Part shown: piece after piece, positions 1-9,488 of the stretch
Layout of the letters: the number at the start of each line of letters is the position of its first letter
Position numbering within the stretch: position 1 is the first letter of the stretch
DNA from: Polaribacter sp. IC066
GTDB lineage: Bacteria > Bacteroidota > Bacteroidia > Flavobacteriales > Flavobacteriaceae
NCBI RefSeq assembly: GCF_007997085.1
Contig: NZ_VORR01000004.1
Span: 54,333-118,332 of the forward strand
Direction of reading: 5' to 3'
DNA: 64,000 nt
The notes under the pieces: model-generated
Told to the model about the DNA's origin: nothing
Database searches by the model: none
Seen by the model: only the letters and a program-made list of their open reading frames with translations
Position numbers and translations under genes: made by a program

Positions 1-1
1 T

Positions 2-889
2 AGTTTCGAAAATTTTATTACGCCAAGCACCTTATACACTGCAGATGCAAGTAATAATACGTTTAATGCATACAAATCTTTACCTGCTTACTTTGATGCT
101 AGTAAATATGAAGTGCACCAATACAAAGCAACCTCAAAAGACGGTACCATGATTCCTTATTTTATGGTCTCTGCTAAAGGCATTAAAAAAGATGGTTCTA
201 ACCCGACTTTAGTCTATGCATACGGTGGTTTTGAAGTTTCTTTAACCCCTTTTTATGCGCCAACTTTTGGCGTATCATGGTTAGAGAAAGGCGGTGTTTT
301 TGTAATGGCAAATCTTCGTGGCGGTGGCGAATTTGGCCCTAAATGGCATCAAGATGGTATCAAAGAAAAGCGACAAAATGTGTACGACGATTTATATGCG
401 GTCTCTGAAGATTTAATCGCTAAAAAAGTAACCTCACCGAAACATTTAGGCCTTTTAGGCGGCAGCAATGGCGGTTTGCTGGTTGGTGTTGCTTTTACAC
501 AACGACCAGATTTATACAATGCTATTGTTTGTGAAGTGCCTTTACTAGACATGAAACGCTATCATAAATTGTTAGCAGGCGCAAGTTGGATGGGCGAGTT
601 TGGGAATCCTGATATTCCTGAAGAATGGGAGTACATCAAAAAATATTCTCCTTATCAAAACCTTAAAGAAGGAATGAAGTACCCAGAAGTCTACTTCGGA
701 ACTTCTACTCGTGATGATAGAGTGCATCCTGGTCATGCGCGTAAAATGGTTGCTAAAATGAATGCTATGGGTTACAAAACCTATTATTATGAAAATACAG
801 AAGGCGGTCATGCAGGTTCATCAACCAATGAACAAAGAGCAAAATCAAATGCTTTGATGTTTTCTTATTTACTAATGAAGTTGAAGTAA
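2..889 (+). CDS. Prolyl oligopeptidase family serine peptidase (S9A), 3' part only
   Basis: C-terminal catalytic alpha/beta-hydrolase domain of a prolyl oligopeptidase; the gene enters from the left edge and stays open from base 2 to the stop, so the in-frame GTG at 113 is not the real start. Numbering from that GTG, the nucleophile is Ser118 in GGSNGG, the Asp lies in the DDRVHPG motif (about residue 202) and the His in EGGHAG (about 233), giving a complete triad in the order expected for S9A. Family members cut peptides on the carboxyl side of proline; in flavobacteria they are usually periplasmic or lipid-anchored, but the N-terminus and beta-propeller are outside the window, so location cannot be judged. 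The family call is firm. Confidence 0.93.
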   Translation, partial: SFENFITPSTLYTADASNNTFNAYKSLPAYFDASKYEVHQYKATSKDGTMIPYFMVSAKGIKKDGSNPTLVYAYGGFEVSLTPFYAPTFGVSWLEKGGVFVMANLRGGGEFGPKWHQDGIKEKRQNVYDDLYAVSEDLIAKKVTSPKHLGLLGGSNGGLLVGVAFTQRPDLYNAIVCEVPLLDMKRYHKLLAGASWMGEFGNPDIPEEWEYIKKYSPYQNLKEGMKYPEVYFGTSTRDDRVHPGHARKMVAKMNAMGYKTYYYENTEGGHAGSSTNEQRAKSNALMFSYLLMKLK

Positions 890-1246
890 TTTATAGGCCA
901 ATTATAAATGTATCATTTAAAAAATAAATATATGGTTATGAAAAAATGCATAGGTTTATTTAATAAGGCAATCTTACTCGTATTCTTCTCAAGATTAATT
1001 TTTAGAATTTGCTGGTTATAGAACATAAATTTATAAAAAACAATTCCCAACAGTCTCTTGTCTTAAAGTTAAAGAATTAGCCTTAACAGAATTTTGACTA
1101 GATATTAAATTAGAAGCCCATACAACTCAATAAAACTAAAGTGTATAATTTTTTGTGATACGTTTGGGTTCAAGTTTTTTTAATTTCTAAATCACATTAA
1201 AATTTAGTTAGTATCAATTTTAATCATTAACCCAACCAACAAAAAA
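890..1246. other. Intergenic region, no certain gene
   Basis: About 360 bases between two plus-strand genes. It contains one 29-codon reading frame at 932-1021 that starts like a signal peptide (MVMKKCIGLF) and stops at once, possibly the stump of a lost exported protein. The only regulatory signal seen is the -7 box listed separately at 1159. No terminator hairpin is evident after the peptidase gene. Confidence 0.5.
1159..1166 (+). promoter_or_regulatory. Candidate -7 box for the DUF418 gene
   Basis: TACGTTTG fits the Bacteroidota -7 consensus TAnnTTTG and lies about 80 bases before the start codon. No TTTG -33 element is seen at the usual distance of about 19 bases, so this is only a candidate. 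Confidence 0.35.
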
Positions 1247-2557
1247 ATGCTAATAACCCAAACATCATTGACCCCATTAAAAGCACTCGATCGTATTCAA
1301 TCTATCGACGTGATGCGAGGCATCGTTCTTTTCGGTATTTTATTGATGAATATCAATGGAATGGCTTTGGCAGATGCCTATGCTGACCCAACTGTATCAG
1401 GCGGCTCCACAGGATGGGATCTATACACATGGATTACCACAAATATGCTTTTTGAAGGGACGATGAGAGCTTTATTTTCACTGTTATTTGGAGCAGGTAT
1501 GTTTATTCTTTTAGACCGTATGGAAAAGAAAGGTGCTGGCATCAAGGCCGCAGATATTTATTTTAGAAGGCTAACTTGGCTTTTAGTTTTTGGTATCATA
1601 CATGGTTATCTTTTAGTTTGGACTGGAGAGATTTTATTCAATTATGCGCTTATGGGTTTTTTGGTGTATTCCTTTAGAAATATGACACCTAAAAAGTTAA
1701 TTATTATTGCTCTAGTTTTATTTTCTACAGGTACTGTTTGGAATTATGCCGATTATAAAGCTAATGTCAAATTGATGGAAAACGTCGCTATGGCGGAACA
1801 ATTTAAAACGGATGGAAAAGAACTTACCGAAGACCTCAAAACAGCTCAAGTGAAATGGGAAGAATTACAAAAAAAACGTTCACCAGAAGCCATTGCTGAA
1901 TACAATTCAAATATGCAAAAAAATTATTTTGGGGTGGTTGCTTTTTTGGCACCTATTAATATGCATTTTGAAACGTATTATTTATATCGGTATGATGTTT
2001 GGGATATTTTAAGCATGATGCTCTTAGGTATTGCCTTTTTTAAACTGAAAATATTGTCGGCGGTAAAATCCTATCGCTTTTATGGGATTATGCTGGGAGT
2101 GGGTTATGGCATAGGATTGATTGTTAATTATTATGAAGTTCTAATGATAATGGACAACAACTTTTCGTTTTTGAGTTTTTCAAAATCTAACCTCACTTAT
2201 GATTTAGGTCGTGTATTCGTTGCCATGGGTCATATAGGTGCGATAATGCTATTCTGTAAATCACCTATTTTATCACAACTAAAAAAAGCACTCGGAGCAG
2301 TTGGTAAAATGGCTTTAACTAATTATGTAATGCATTCGGTAATTGCGATGTTTGTTTTTACTGGTGCTGGTTTTGGGCTATTTGGAACTTTCCAAAGACA
2401 TGAACTCTTGTACATTGTATTTGCAATTTGGATTTTTCAGTTAATTGCAAGTCCTATTTGGCTTAAGCATTATTATTTCGGCCCATTAGAATGGCTTTGG
2501 AGAAATTTGAGCTATCAAAAAAGACATGCTTTGAGAAAGAAAAGTTCGAAACCATAA
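1247..2557 (+). CDS. DUF418 family integral membrane protein (YeiB-like)
   Basis: The 436-residue protein has the hallmark N-terminal motif of the family (RIQSIDVMRGIVLFGILLMN, about residues 16-35), a run of hydrophobic membrane segments and a C-terminal DUF418 domain ending in the typical YFGPLEWLWR signature near residue 415. A charged stretch around residues 175-225 probably forms a loop outside the membrane. DUF418/YeiB proteins are inner-membrane proteins of unknown biochemical role, sometimes discussed as transporters. The ATG after an A-rich run agrees with the family N-terminus. It appears to be transcribed alone. Confidence 0.88.
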   Translation: MLITQTSLTPLKALDRIQSIDVMRGIVLFGILLMNINGMALADAYADPTVSGGSTGWDLYTWITTNMLFEGTMRALFSLLFGAGMFILLDRMEKKGAGIKAADIYFRRLTWLLVFGIIHGYLLVWTGEILFNYALMGFLVYSFRNMTPKKLIIIALVLFSTGTVWNYADYKANVKLMENVAMAEQFKTDGKELTEDLKTAQVKWEELQKKRSPEAIAEYNSNMQKNYFGVVAFLAPINMHFETYYLYRYDVWDILSMMLLGIAFFKLKILSAVKSYRFYGIMLGVGYGIGLIVNYYEVLMIMDNNFSFLSFSKSNLTYDLGRVFVAMGHIGAIMLFCKSPILSQLKKALGAVGKMALTNYVMHSVIAMFVFTGAGFGLFGTFQRHELLYIVFAIWIFQLIASPIWLKHYYFGPLEWLWRNLSYQKRHALRKKSSKP

Positions 2558-3671
2558 AAATAATTAATTCATGTTACACTAAAGAAATGAAAACCAAAAG
2601 CAACACATCAAATTTTAAAAACACTTTAAACGCTTTATCGCTTTTTATTATAACGTTTTTACGACTGTTGGTTTCCCTAAACTAAAGACCAAAGCGTGGC
2701 TGTCAGTTAAAACTGAATCAAATCACTTCTATTAAAAATAGAAAATTTGCAGATTTTATTGCTATTGATTATGATCCATGAAACCATATAAGCGTGTTGA
2801 AAAATATTCATTATGAGATGAAATATAGTGTGGTTAACAAAAAGTAAACAGGAATATTCAGATATGAATTCTACTGCTTTTATGATGTTCAATTTTGATT
2901 AAAAAAGTAAAGTACATCGCATAAAAATGAAAGGTATTTCGCTACATACGAATGTCAGTTTTAACTTTTAAGATTTGAAATTGAACCAACTTAAATAACT
3001 AACTAAAACAGTGCATAAAATGCAACAAATTTAACCTGTAGTTTTAAATAAAGGTAAGGGCAATCTATTACTATTACGAAATTAGCCTATTAACGTACAT
3101 AATGAAATTAATAAAATGAAAATATTTCTAAAACGGTTCTTTCTAATTTTAATAAGCCTTATCGCTATTACAGTGATTTCAATATACATAATTCAGCTAG
3201 TACATGAACTGCTTGTCAGTATCCATAATGTGTACCAAATGGTAGCGAATAAAATGCTTGTAAGTATCAATACTGTAAAATAGATGCTAGTAGAGACAAA
3301 CTTTGGACAATCGGTGTCTTTAATCATATTGCTCTTTTAACACAAAAAACAACAGAAAAACAGCAGCAAAATATTCAAACGACCATCACTGCACTAATGA
3401 TAAAAAAAATATATACAGCTATGTTAAATTAATGGGTATCATAAATAGTAATCATACGTTCGTTTTTAAAGTCAATCCTTAATTTTTTAGCTTTTTTTTG
3501 TTCATAAGTAAAAGAAACTTATATTAGATAACTATTTAATTTCAGAGGAAAACAGAGAAAACAAAGTAATAATTATCATAAAGTGTTTACAAGAACTTAA
3601 CTTGTTAAATAATGATTGCTTAACATAAACTTTTACCGAATCATCTATTTTTATGAGCTAAACTAGTTATC
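2558..3671. other. Long gene-poor stretch with possible gene remnants
   Basis: About 1.1 kb with no reading frame of convincing length. A 32-codon frame at 2588-2686 begins like a signal peptide (MKTKSNTSNF) and a second frame running to about 2730 ends in KAWLSVKTESNHFY, as if two pieces of one damaged gene were out of phase. A further frameshifted candidate is listed at 3116. No terminator or tRNA was seen. Confidence 0.4.
3116..3432 (+). pseudogene. Possible small or frameshifted membrane-anchored gene
   Basis: A 55-codon frame (3116-3283) starts at an ATG after AATTAATAAA, opens with a basic-hydrophobic segment (MKIFLKRFFLILISLI) and ends at a TAG. A different frame then stays open from 3253 to a TAA at 3430-3432 with a composition that looks coding (it contains KLWTIGVFNHIALL) but lacks a start codon. 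Together they resemble one roughly 105-residue single-pass protein broken by a frameshift near 3250. Chance open frames in AT-rich DNA are a real alternative. No family recognised. Confidence 0.25.
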
Positions 3672-4292
3672 ATGAATAACACTATTCGACCTGTTAATAA
3701 AGGTTTTGAGAAGTTCGATCTTTTTTTATCACTAAAAACTTCAGAAACACCTTATGAAAAACAACAGATTCTAGAAATCGAGGTTAAAAAAAATGAGTAT
3801 ATTTATTTACCTCTAAATAAAAAAAACTACATTTATGAAGTTATCTGTGGCGCTGTAAAGCTCGGCGGTTATGCAGATGATGGAGAAAGTTTTGTTTACG
3901 AAGTTTTACCAGCTACTGAATTCTTTGGCAACTTTAAATACCTAAATGGTCAATTTCAAGAATATGCGAAAGCATTGGTCAATAGTAAAATTAGGTTGTA
4001 CGATTTAGATTTTTTTAAAACAACCATCGTGACAAATCCAATTATTACAAATTGGTTTATTTCTTATCTTGTAAAAAGATGGTGCTCTGCTGAACTAAAA
4101 CTCAAAAATAGTAAAGAAAAACAAATAGAAGAGCGAATAGCCGCTCTTCAAAAATACTATGATATTCCCATTACAGACACAAAAGGGTGTTCTTATATTC
4201 TTTTTGATGTATTATCAAAAAAAGATATGGGTGACCTTATTGGGGTCACCCGTCAAACTGTGTCTTCTGTATTACAAAAAAGAAATAGTTAG
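3672..4292 (+). CDS. Crp/Fnr family transcriptional regulator
   Basis: A 206-residue regulator with an N-terminal cyclic-nucleotide-binding-like beta-barrel (about residues 30-125) and a C-terminal helix-turn-helix (about 183-206, KDMGDLIGVTRQTVSSVLQK). The barrel lacks the canonical cAMP-contacting arginine-serine motif and there is no Fnr-type N-terminal cysteine cluster, so the effector cannot be predicted. The protein ends immediately after the recognition helix, without the wing that normally follows in Crp/Fnr proteins. The gene converges on the phosphodiesterase gene and overlaps its stop by 4 bases. A target cannot be assigned from context. Confidence 0.85.
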   Translation: MNNTIRPVNKGFEKFDLFLSLKTSETPYEKQQILEIEVKKNEYIYLPLNKKNYIYEVICGAVKLGGYADDGESFVYEVLPATEFFGNFKYLNGQFQEYAKALVNSKIRLYDLDFFKTTIVTNPIITNWFISYLVKRWCSAELKLKNSKEKQIEERIAALQKYYDIPITDTKGCSYILFDVLSKKDMGDLIGVTRQTVSSVLQKRNS

Positions 4293-5638
4293 TCTTTTAA
4301 AATTCCGGGATATAAAATACCATCTTTAGTCTTAAAATTAAGATGAAGAAGTGCACTTATAATTGGTGCTATATCTTCTATGCCCATTTTTGAAATTATC
4401 TTACCTTCAGAAATTCCGGCTCCCCAAGCAACAAAACCGGTTTCTATTTGATGAAAATCTGGAAAATAACCATGTGTACCGCCTGTTCTTTTTGTTACAA
4501 CTGCTCCTGAAACAGCCCCAGACATTGCAACTCCCGGTATCGGATTTAAAGCCAATACAACAGTAGGATCTGCACCAATGCTATCTAACTCGTTTTTTTC
4601 TACTACACGAAAAAGTTTTTTAACAGAATTTGGAAGATTCTTTAGTTTTTCTCTAATTTTGGTAAGTGTTTTTAAATCATTTTGATCTTTTAAATGTAAA
4701 AAAGCGGATGCTCCTTGGGTATGAAATGTTGCTTTCCAATTTCCTCTATTCTCTTTTGCTTCCATTAAACCTTCTTCTACTAACCAAATATTTGGGTTTA
4801 AAGCAGAATGTATGTCTACAAAACCATGATCTCCTGTAATTATAAAAGTAGTTTTATCTAATATATTAGATTGTTCTGCAGCTTCCATAATTTTTCCGAT
4901 TGCCCGATCTACTGCTGCAATTGCCGTATGTACTTTTTTACCGTTTCTACCTTGTTCATGTTGAAAATGATCTGTAGCTATTAAGTGTATTGTCATTAAA
5001 TTCGGTTTATACTTTCCTAAAATATACCCTGCCATTTCTCCTGTACGATCTTCTCTACTTAAATTATCTCCATTAAAAGTAGCGATATTCATCTTACCTA
5101 AAACTTCAGTTTCCATTTCTTCTAAAAGTCCTTTTGGTGTTTGATGCTCTCGCATCGGAGCTATTCTACCATAACTTTTATCTAAAGTCCAAACTTCTGG
5201 AATATTATAATCTACCGGCGCTCCAACAGAAACAGGCCAAATAAGACTCGCACTTTTTTTACCCGCTTTTCTAACTGCACCCCAAAGAGTTTCGGTCTGT
5301 ATTAAATTACTTTCCCAATACCATTTTCCTGTTTGCCCTTTTGTTTCAAATGGACTATTATAATAAATTCCGTGAGTTGCAGGAAAAGCTCCAGTAATAA
5401 GCGTGGTATGTGAAGGATACGTTACAGAAGGAAAAACTCCTCTTACACCATTTGCACTTACACCCTCTTTTGTCATATTTTTCAGATTTGGTACTGGCCA
5501 TTTTGCTTCTTGATAAAAATCAGGACGAAAACCATCCACAGAAATTAAGATAACATGTTTTGAGACTGATTTTTCTTGAGCTTTCATCTTTTGAAAACCA
5601 ATAAATATAAATACTACCCATAAATATGTTTTTTTCAT
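4289..5638 (-). CDS. Ectonucleotide pyrophosphatase/phosphodiesterase (alkaline phosphatase superfamily)
   Basis: A 449-residue exported enzyme. A signal peptide covers about residues 1-20 (cleavage after KMKA). The metal-binding and catalytic features of nucleotide pyrophosphatases are present: Asp35 in ISVDGFRPD, the nucleophile Thr73 in SVTYPSHT, ATDHFQHE with its Asp and His ligands, and GDHGF. Such enzymes hydrolyse phosphodiester or pyrophosphate bonds of nucleotides or lipids outside the cytoplasm, here probably in the periplasm. It lies downstream of the TonB receptor on the same strand, separated by 362 bases. A joint role in phosphate or nucleotide scavenging is plausible but is inferred from position only. 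Confidence 0.88.
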   Translation of the reverse strand: MKKTYLWVVFIFIGFQKMKAQEKSVSKHVILISVDGFRPDFYQEAKWPVPNLKNMTKEGVSANGVRGVFPSVTYPSHTTLITGAFPATHGIYYNSPFETKGQTGKWYWESNLIQTETLWGAVRKAGKKSASLIWPVSVGAPVDYNIPEVWTLDKSYGRIAPMREHQTPKGLLEEMETEVLGKMNIATFNGDNLSREDRTGEMAGYILGKYKPNLMTIHLIATDHFQHEQGRNGKKVHTAIAAVDRAIGKIMEAAEQSNILDKTTFIITGDHGFVDIHSALNPNIWLVEEGLMEAKENRGNWKATFHTQGASAFLHLKDQNDLKTLTKIREKLKNLPNSVKKLFRVVEKNELDSIGADPTVVLALNPIPGVAMSGAVSGAVVTKRTGGTHGYFPDFHQIETGFVAWGAGISEGKIISKMGIEDIAPIISALLHLNFKTKDGILYPGILKD

Positions 5639-6000
5639 TTGTATTCCTTTTTTAATTTTTGATATTAATATTTGTAAATGATTACTTTTTTTTTGAAAGA
5701 AAACTTTTATCCGAAGGACTTGATACTTGATAAAGGAATATCAAACCTCAAACAATTAAAAAAATTCATTAGTGTCCGATTAAAAATAGTATAGGTTCAT
5801 AAAACACCTTAAAATAAAAGGATTACACTTGTTTTTTTTTAAAGTTACACCTTACTTTTTTGAAAATAATTTCATAGAGATAAAGTAGACAGTTTTATTT
5901 CAAGTTATGTGCATTTTTCCAATAGTTAGGATCAAATCTTGGTTCTTGCTTCTAAAAGGAAAGCAATCTTGCGTCTTTTATCAAACAAGAATAAATAAAA
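5639..6000. other. Spacer between TonB receptor and phosphodiesterase genes
   Basis: Contains no gene. On the minus strand a short open stretch (about 5895-5951, ending QEPRFDPNYWKNAHNLK) reads like the tail of a protein but is closed upstream by a TAG. It is probably a remnant or chance. No clear terminator was found; AT-rich sequence fills the rest. Confidence 0.4.
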
Positions 6001-9000
6001 TTAATTAAACGAATACCTTACTCCAACTTGCAATCTCCAAGGAGTGCCGTTTATAGGTTCTGTACCTGCCCCTTTTTGCACATTATATTGATAACTATTT
6101 GTAGCTTGGTCGAAACCATCAATATTCATAAAATCTCTATTTCCAAAGTTGTAGCTGCGTCCCCATTCTTTATTTAATAAATTCATAAAATTAAAAACAT
6201 CTACAGAAAGCGCTAAAGCATGTGCATCTTTAGATACATTAAAACTCTTCTGAATACGAAGATCTACTATTGCATTAAAAGGATTTTTACCTCCATTTCT
6301 CTCTGCAAATCCTCCATAACTTTCTTTTAAATACTCTTTAAAACCCTGTGAAGTTTCTGGATCATTTAAGACTTCTTGATAACCATCTTTAATATATTCT
6401 GGTGTGTTTGCCTCACTTGGATCAAAAATATAAGCAATTTCATTGCTCAAGTTATAATCTCCGTTTGCACTTTTATTCCCGCCAGATTTTAGAGAATACC
6501 TTGTACCACCTGTGCCTATAATTGTTGCTCCTAAAGTAAATCCTCTCCAAGTTGGACTTGCTCCGTTCACTACAATTTTAGTATCAAAATGATTATCTGA
6601 ATACCCATAATTTAAATCTCTAGGATCTCCGCTAACCGGCAGAAATGTAGACGTATTAGCAACACAACAATTATAAGACGAATTATCTTTTGATTGGTTT
6701 ACCGTAAAACTAGCATTTACATAACCATCTTCTCCTATTTTGGCAGAACCCTCTAAAACCAAAGCTAGGTTGTCTAAAATACCGTCAGAATTTAAAACCA
6801 AAGTTCTACCCACTAAATTTGAAACTCTAGACGCCCTCCAATCTGTGCGACCATTTGCTGCAATAGTATTCGCAGGCACAAAAACTTCTCTGCCTTGTGG
6901 TGTAACAAAATAGGGTTCTGCAACTAAATTAGTTTCTTGGTACACGTAGTTATTTTTAGTGTGACTAAAAACAGCATTCAAGCCTAAACTATATCTATTT
7001 CCAAAAAAATGTGTATAATTAATATTTGCTTTATAAATTGTAGGTACTTCAAAATCTGGACTCACAGCATTTATTGTAGAAAAAGGCGTAACACCCGCTG
7101 GTACTCCAGGCACCGTGCTTGGGTCGTTTCTATATCCTATAAAATCTGGTGTAGGAACATCGGCTCCTGTAACATCAATAGCACCTAACAGGGTTCCACT
7201 ATTCTGAATATTATTTACTTGTGCATAATAATGTGGCTGTGAACTAAACACACCTCCACCAATTTTCAAAATATCAGTATCGTTACCTTTAATATTCCAT
7301 GTTAATTGAAACCTAGGTTGAATATTATCAAAATCTTCTGGTTTTTCATCTGTACGAATTCCTAATTCTTGATACACTAAAGGATTAAATTCTGCTGCAT
7401 CCAAAAACGCTGTTGCGTCATAGCGTATGCCTGCTACAAAATTTAAATTTGGATGTATATCAAACTCTACTTGACCAAAAAGCGATAGATCTAAAACAGT
7501 TTGTTTCACCAAAGTAGAACCCTGTAACGGCACTTCACGAGCATATCTAGCAGCATTCAAATTGTCAAAATCATCCAAAGAATCAAAGAAAAAACGGCCA
7601 TTTTGTTCATTAGATAATTGTGTTTCTAAAGTCGTTATTAAATTATCTGTTCCGAAAGTAAAATTGAATTTACCAGAAGTAAGATATAATGTATTTGAAA
7701 TCTGTATTTGATTTTCTAAATTAGTTTCTGGCGTATAACGCTGTCCTCCTAATTGCACACTTCTATTGCTATTGTTACCATTAGGCAAAATAGATTCTAC
7801 TTGCACAATTGCCCTTGAAATGTTTTGTGACGGCAATTCTGAGTTAGGACTAAAAAGACGATCGGCTCGCTGATACTGTAGTTTAAATTCATTCGTAATA
7901 TTAGATGAAAAGACAGAACGCAAAGAAAGAAACATACTATTTTCATAAGATTCAAAATCTGAATACGATTCTGCTATTTCAATGTTAGAATTATCACTAA
8001 CACTAAAAGGGTTTTCCCATTTATTATACAAGTTTCTAAATGTTAATCTGTGTTTATCGTTAATTTGCCAGTCTACTCTTAAAAAAAGATTATTAGCTTC
8101 GGTAACTCTATCAAACTGACCGATTTGTTGCGAATTACTTACACCATATTTATCTCTCCCTATTTGTAAAAAACGACTTAAACTTTCTTCCGAAATCCGT
8201 AAGCGATTCGCATCATTATCATTCTGAATATTTGCAATGAATTGAGGATCTCCTGCATCTTGCCTTTCATACACTAAGAAAAAATGTAATTTATCTTTAA
8301 TTATGGGACCTCCTAAACTTAAACCATATTGCGAATTATAGAAATCTGCTTCTCTATCTTCTCCTTGAATTGTAAATTGACTTTGAAGATCATCTGCTCT
8401 ATGGTAAAAAAAGGTACTTCCTTCAAATTCATTCGTTCCAGATTTTGTCACGGAAGTAATAGACCCACCTCCTTGGCGTCCTTGTGTTACATCGTAATCA
8501 TTTGTAGAAACCTCAAACTCTCGAATAGCTTCTTGAGAAATCGTATAAGGTCCTCTTCCAATTTCTCCTGCTGTAAGTGTATTTCTAAAGTTAACACCAT
8601 CAATAGTTACATTTGTAGAAGTTCTTCTTTGGCCTCCTAAATTAAGACTTCCCGCTCCTTGTAATGGAGATAAACTTGTAAGTCTTGTAAAGTTTCTTCC
8701 CTCTGTTGGTAAGTTTTTAATTTGACCTTCTCCAATTTTTGTAGAAGCTCCTAATTGCTGAATACGTTTTGAAATACTATTCGTCGAAATAATAACTTCA
8801 CTTAAAGAAGTTGCGGATTCTCGTAAAATATAATCAACCGTTATAATATCACTTAAATTTAACGAAAATCCTTTTTGAACCACCTCTTTAAATCCTAAAT
8901 ATTTAGCAGTTACAATGTAAGGACCTCCTAGAGGTAATTGCTGAATTTTGTAACTGCCCGTTTCATTGGTTATAGATCCCGAAGTAAATCCTGTCGAAGT

Positions 9001-9174
9001 ATTTTTAACAATAATCGTTGCCCCCATTAAAGGAACCCCACTACTATCTGTTATGGTTCCTTTTATAGAAGCATTTGTTGCTTGCCCAAAAGATTGATGA
9101 GTACTTAAAAATAAGAAACCAAAGGTTATCATCATACTAAAGGTTACACGAATTTTTACTACTGATAATTTCAT
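6001..9174 (-). CDS. Oar-like TonB-dependent outer-membrane receptor
   Basis: A 1,057-residue protein with a long signal peptide (to about residue 31, SFGQ), an N-terminal carboxypeptidase-regulatory-like domain (about 34-120, starting ASIKGTITDSSG), a plug-like domain (about 125-265, with NVTIDGVNFRN and the Oar-type GGGSITSVTKSGTN) and a C-terminal beta-barrel ending in the aromatic strand VGVRYSFN. Oar-type receptors lack the SusD partner of SusC systems, and none is encoded nearby. The ligand is unknown; the neighbouring phosphodiesterase would fit a phosphorus-containing substrate, but this is inference. A -7 box lies 26 bases upstream of the start. Confidence 0.9.
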   Translation of the reverse strand: MKLSVVKIRVTFSMMITFGFLFLSTHQSFGQATNASIKGTITDSSGVPLMGATIIVKNTSTGFTSGSITNETGSYKIQQLPLGGPYIVTAKYLGFKEVVQKGFSLNLSDIITVDYILRESATSLSEVIISTNSISKRIQQLGASTKIGEGQIKNLPTEGRNFTRLTSLSPLQGAGSLNLGGQRRTSTNVTIDGVNFRNTLTAGEIGRGPYTISQEAIREFEVSTNDYDVTQGRQGGGSITSVTKSGTNEFEGSTFFYHRADDLQSQFTIQGEDREADFYNSQYGLSLGGPIIKDKLHFFLVYERQDAGDPQFIANIQNDNDANRLRISEESLSRFLQIGRDKYGVSNSQQIGQFDRVTEANNLFLRVDWQINDKHRLTFRNLYNKWENPFSVSDNSNIEIAESYSDFESYENSMFLSLRSVFSSNITNEFKLQYQRADRLFSPNSELPSQNISRAIVQVESILPNGNNSNRSVQLGGQRYTPETNLENQIQISNTLYLTSGKFNFTFGTDNLITTLETQLSNEQNGRFFFDSLDDFDNLNAARYAREVPLQGSTLVKQTVLDLSLFGQVEFDIHPNLNFVAGIRYDATAFLDAAEFNPLVYQELGIRTDEKPEDFDNIQPRFQLTWNIKGNDTDILKIGGGVFSSQPHYYAQVNNIQNSGTLLGAIDVTGADVPTPDFIGYRNDPSTVPGVPAGVTPFSTINAVSPDFEVPTIYKANINYTHFFGNRYSLGLNAVFSHTKNNYVYQETNLVAEPYFVTPQGREVFVPANTIAANGRTDWRASRVSNLVGRTLVLNSDGILDNLALVLEGSAKIGEDGYVNASFTVNQSKDNSSYNCCVANTSTFLPVSGDPRDLNYGYSDNHFDTKIVVNGASPTWRGFTLGATIIGTGGTRYSLKSGGNKSANGDYNLSNEIAYIFDPSEANTPEYIKDGYQEVLNDPETSQGFKEYLKESYGGFAERNGGKNPFNAIVDLRIQKSFNVSKDAHALALSVDVFNFMNLLNKEWGRSYNFGNRDFMNIDGFDQATNSYQYNVQKGAGTEPINGTPWRLQVGVRYSFN

Positions 9175-9199
9175 AAGATACGTTCGTTTATATAAGCAC

Positions 9200-9207
9200 C
9201 AAAACTA
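9200..9207 (-). promoter_or_regulatory. Candidate -7 box for the TonB receptor gene
   Basis: On the minus strand TAGTTTTG matches TAnnTTTG and lies 26 bases before the ATG at 9174. No exact TTTG -33 element is visible. Confidence 0.4.
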
Positions 9208-9488
9208 GACCTAGAGGCTCCTTTGCCTATGTTAAATATTAACATTGATACAGATTTAATCTTAATTTAAAAGTTTATTAATATTAAAAAACTGATTAAC
9301 ATCTCCAAAATTAAAAGCAAAAATCTAAATAGAACCAAGAAGAACGAAGAAAAAAAACAACTAGTAATCTTATTATTTCCATTAAAAAAATTCTTTTATG
9401 TTGATAAAAGATGCCAATATTCCGTTCTGTTTCGATAGCAAATCTTTAAATTTACATTCGATTTAAACACATCCAAAAAACGCCAAGA
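9208..9488. other. Divergent spacer upstream of dnaE
   Basis: AT-rich region between the divergent TonB receptor and dnaE genes. It must hold the dnaE promoter. TAAATTTA near 9446 is one mismatch from the -7 consensus, but nothing stronger was found. No RNA gene or small coding sequence seen. Confidence 0.35.

Noticed and set aside
932..1021. 29-codon frame starting like a signal peptide
   Set aside because: Too short, no downstream continuation in any frame and no family; kept only as a possible stump in the intergenic entry.
2491..2685. 64-codon frame overlapping the end of the DUF418 gene
   Set aside because: It overlaps a real gene in another frame. The only interesting part, from the inner ATG at 2588, is described as a possible remnant.
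5895..5951. Short minus-strand frame ending QEPRFDPNYWKNAHNLK
   Set aside because: Reads like a protein tail but is only 18 codons after a TAG, with no start codon and no recognisable family.
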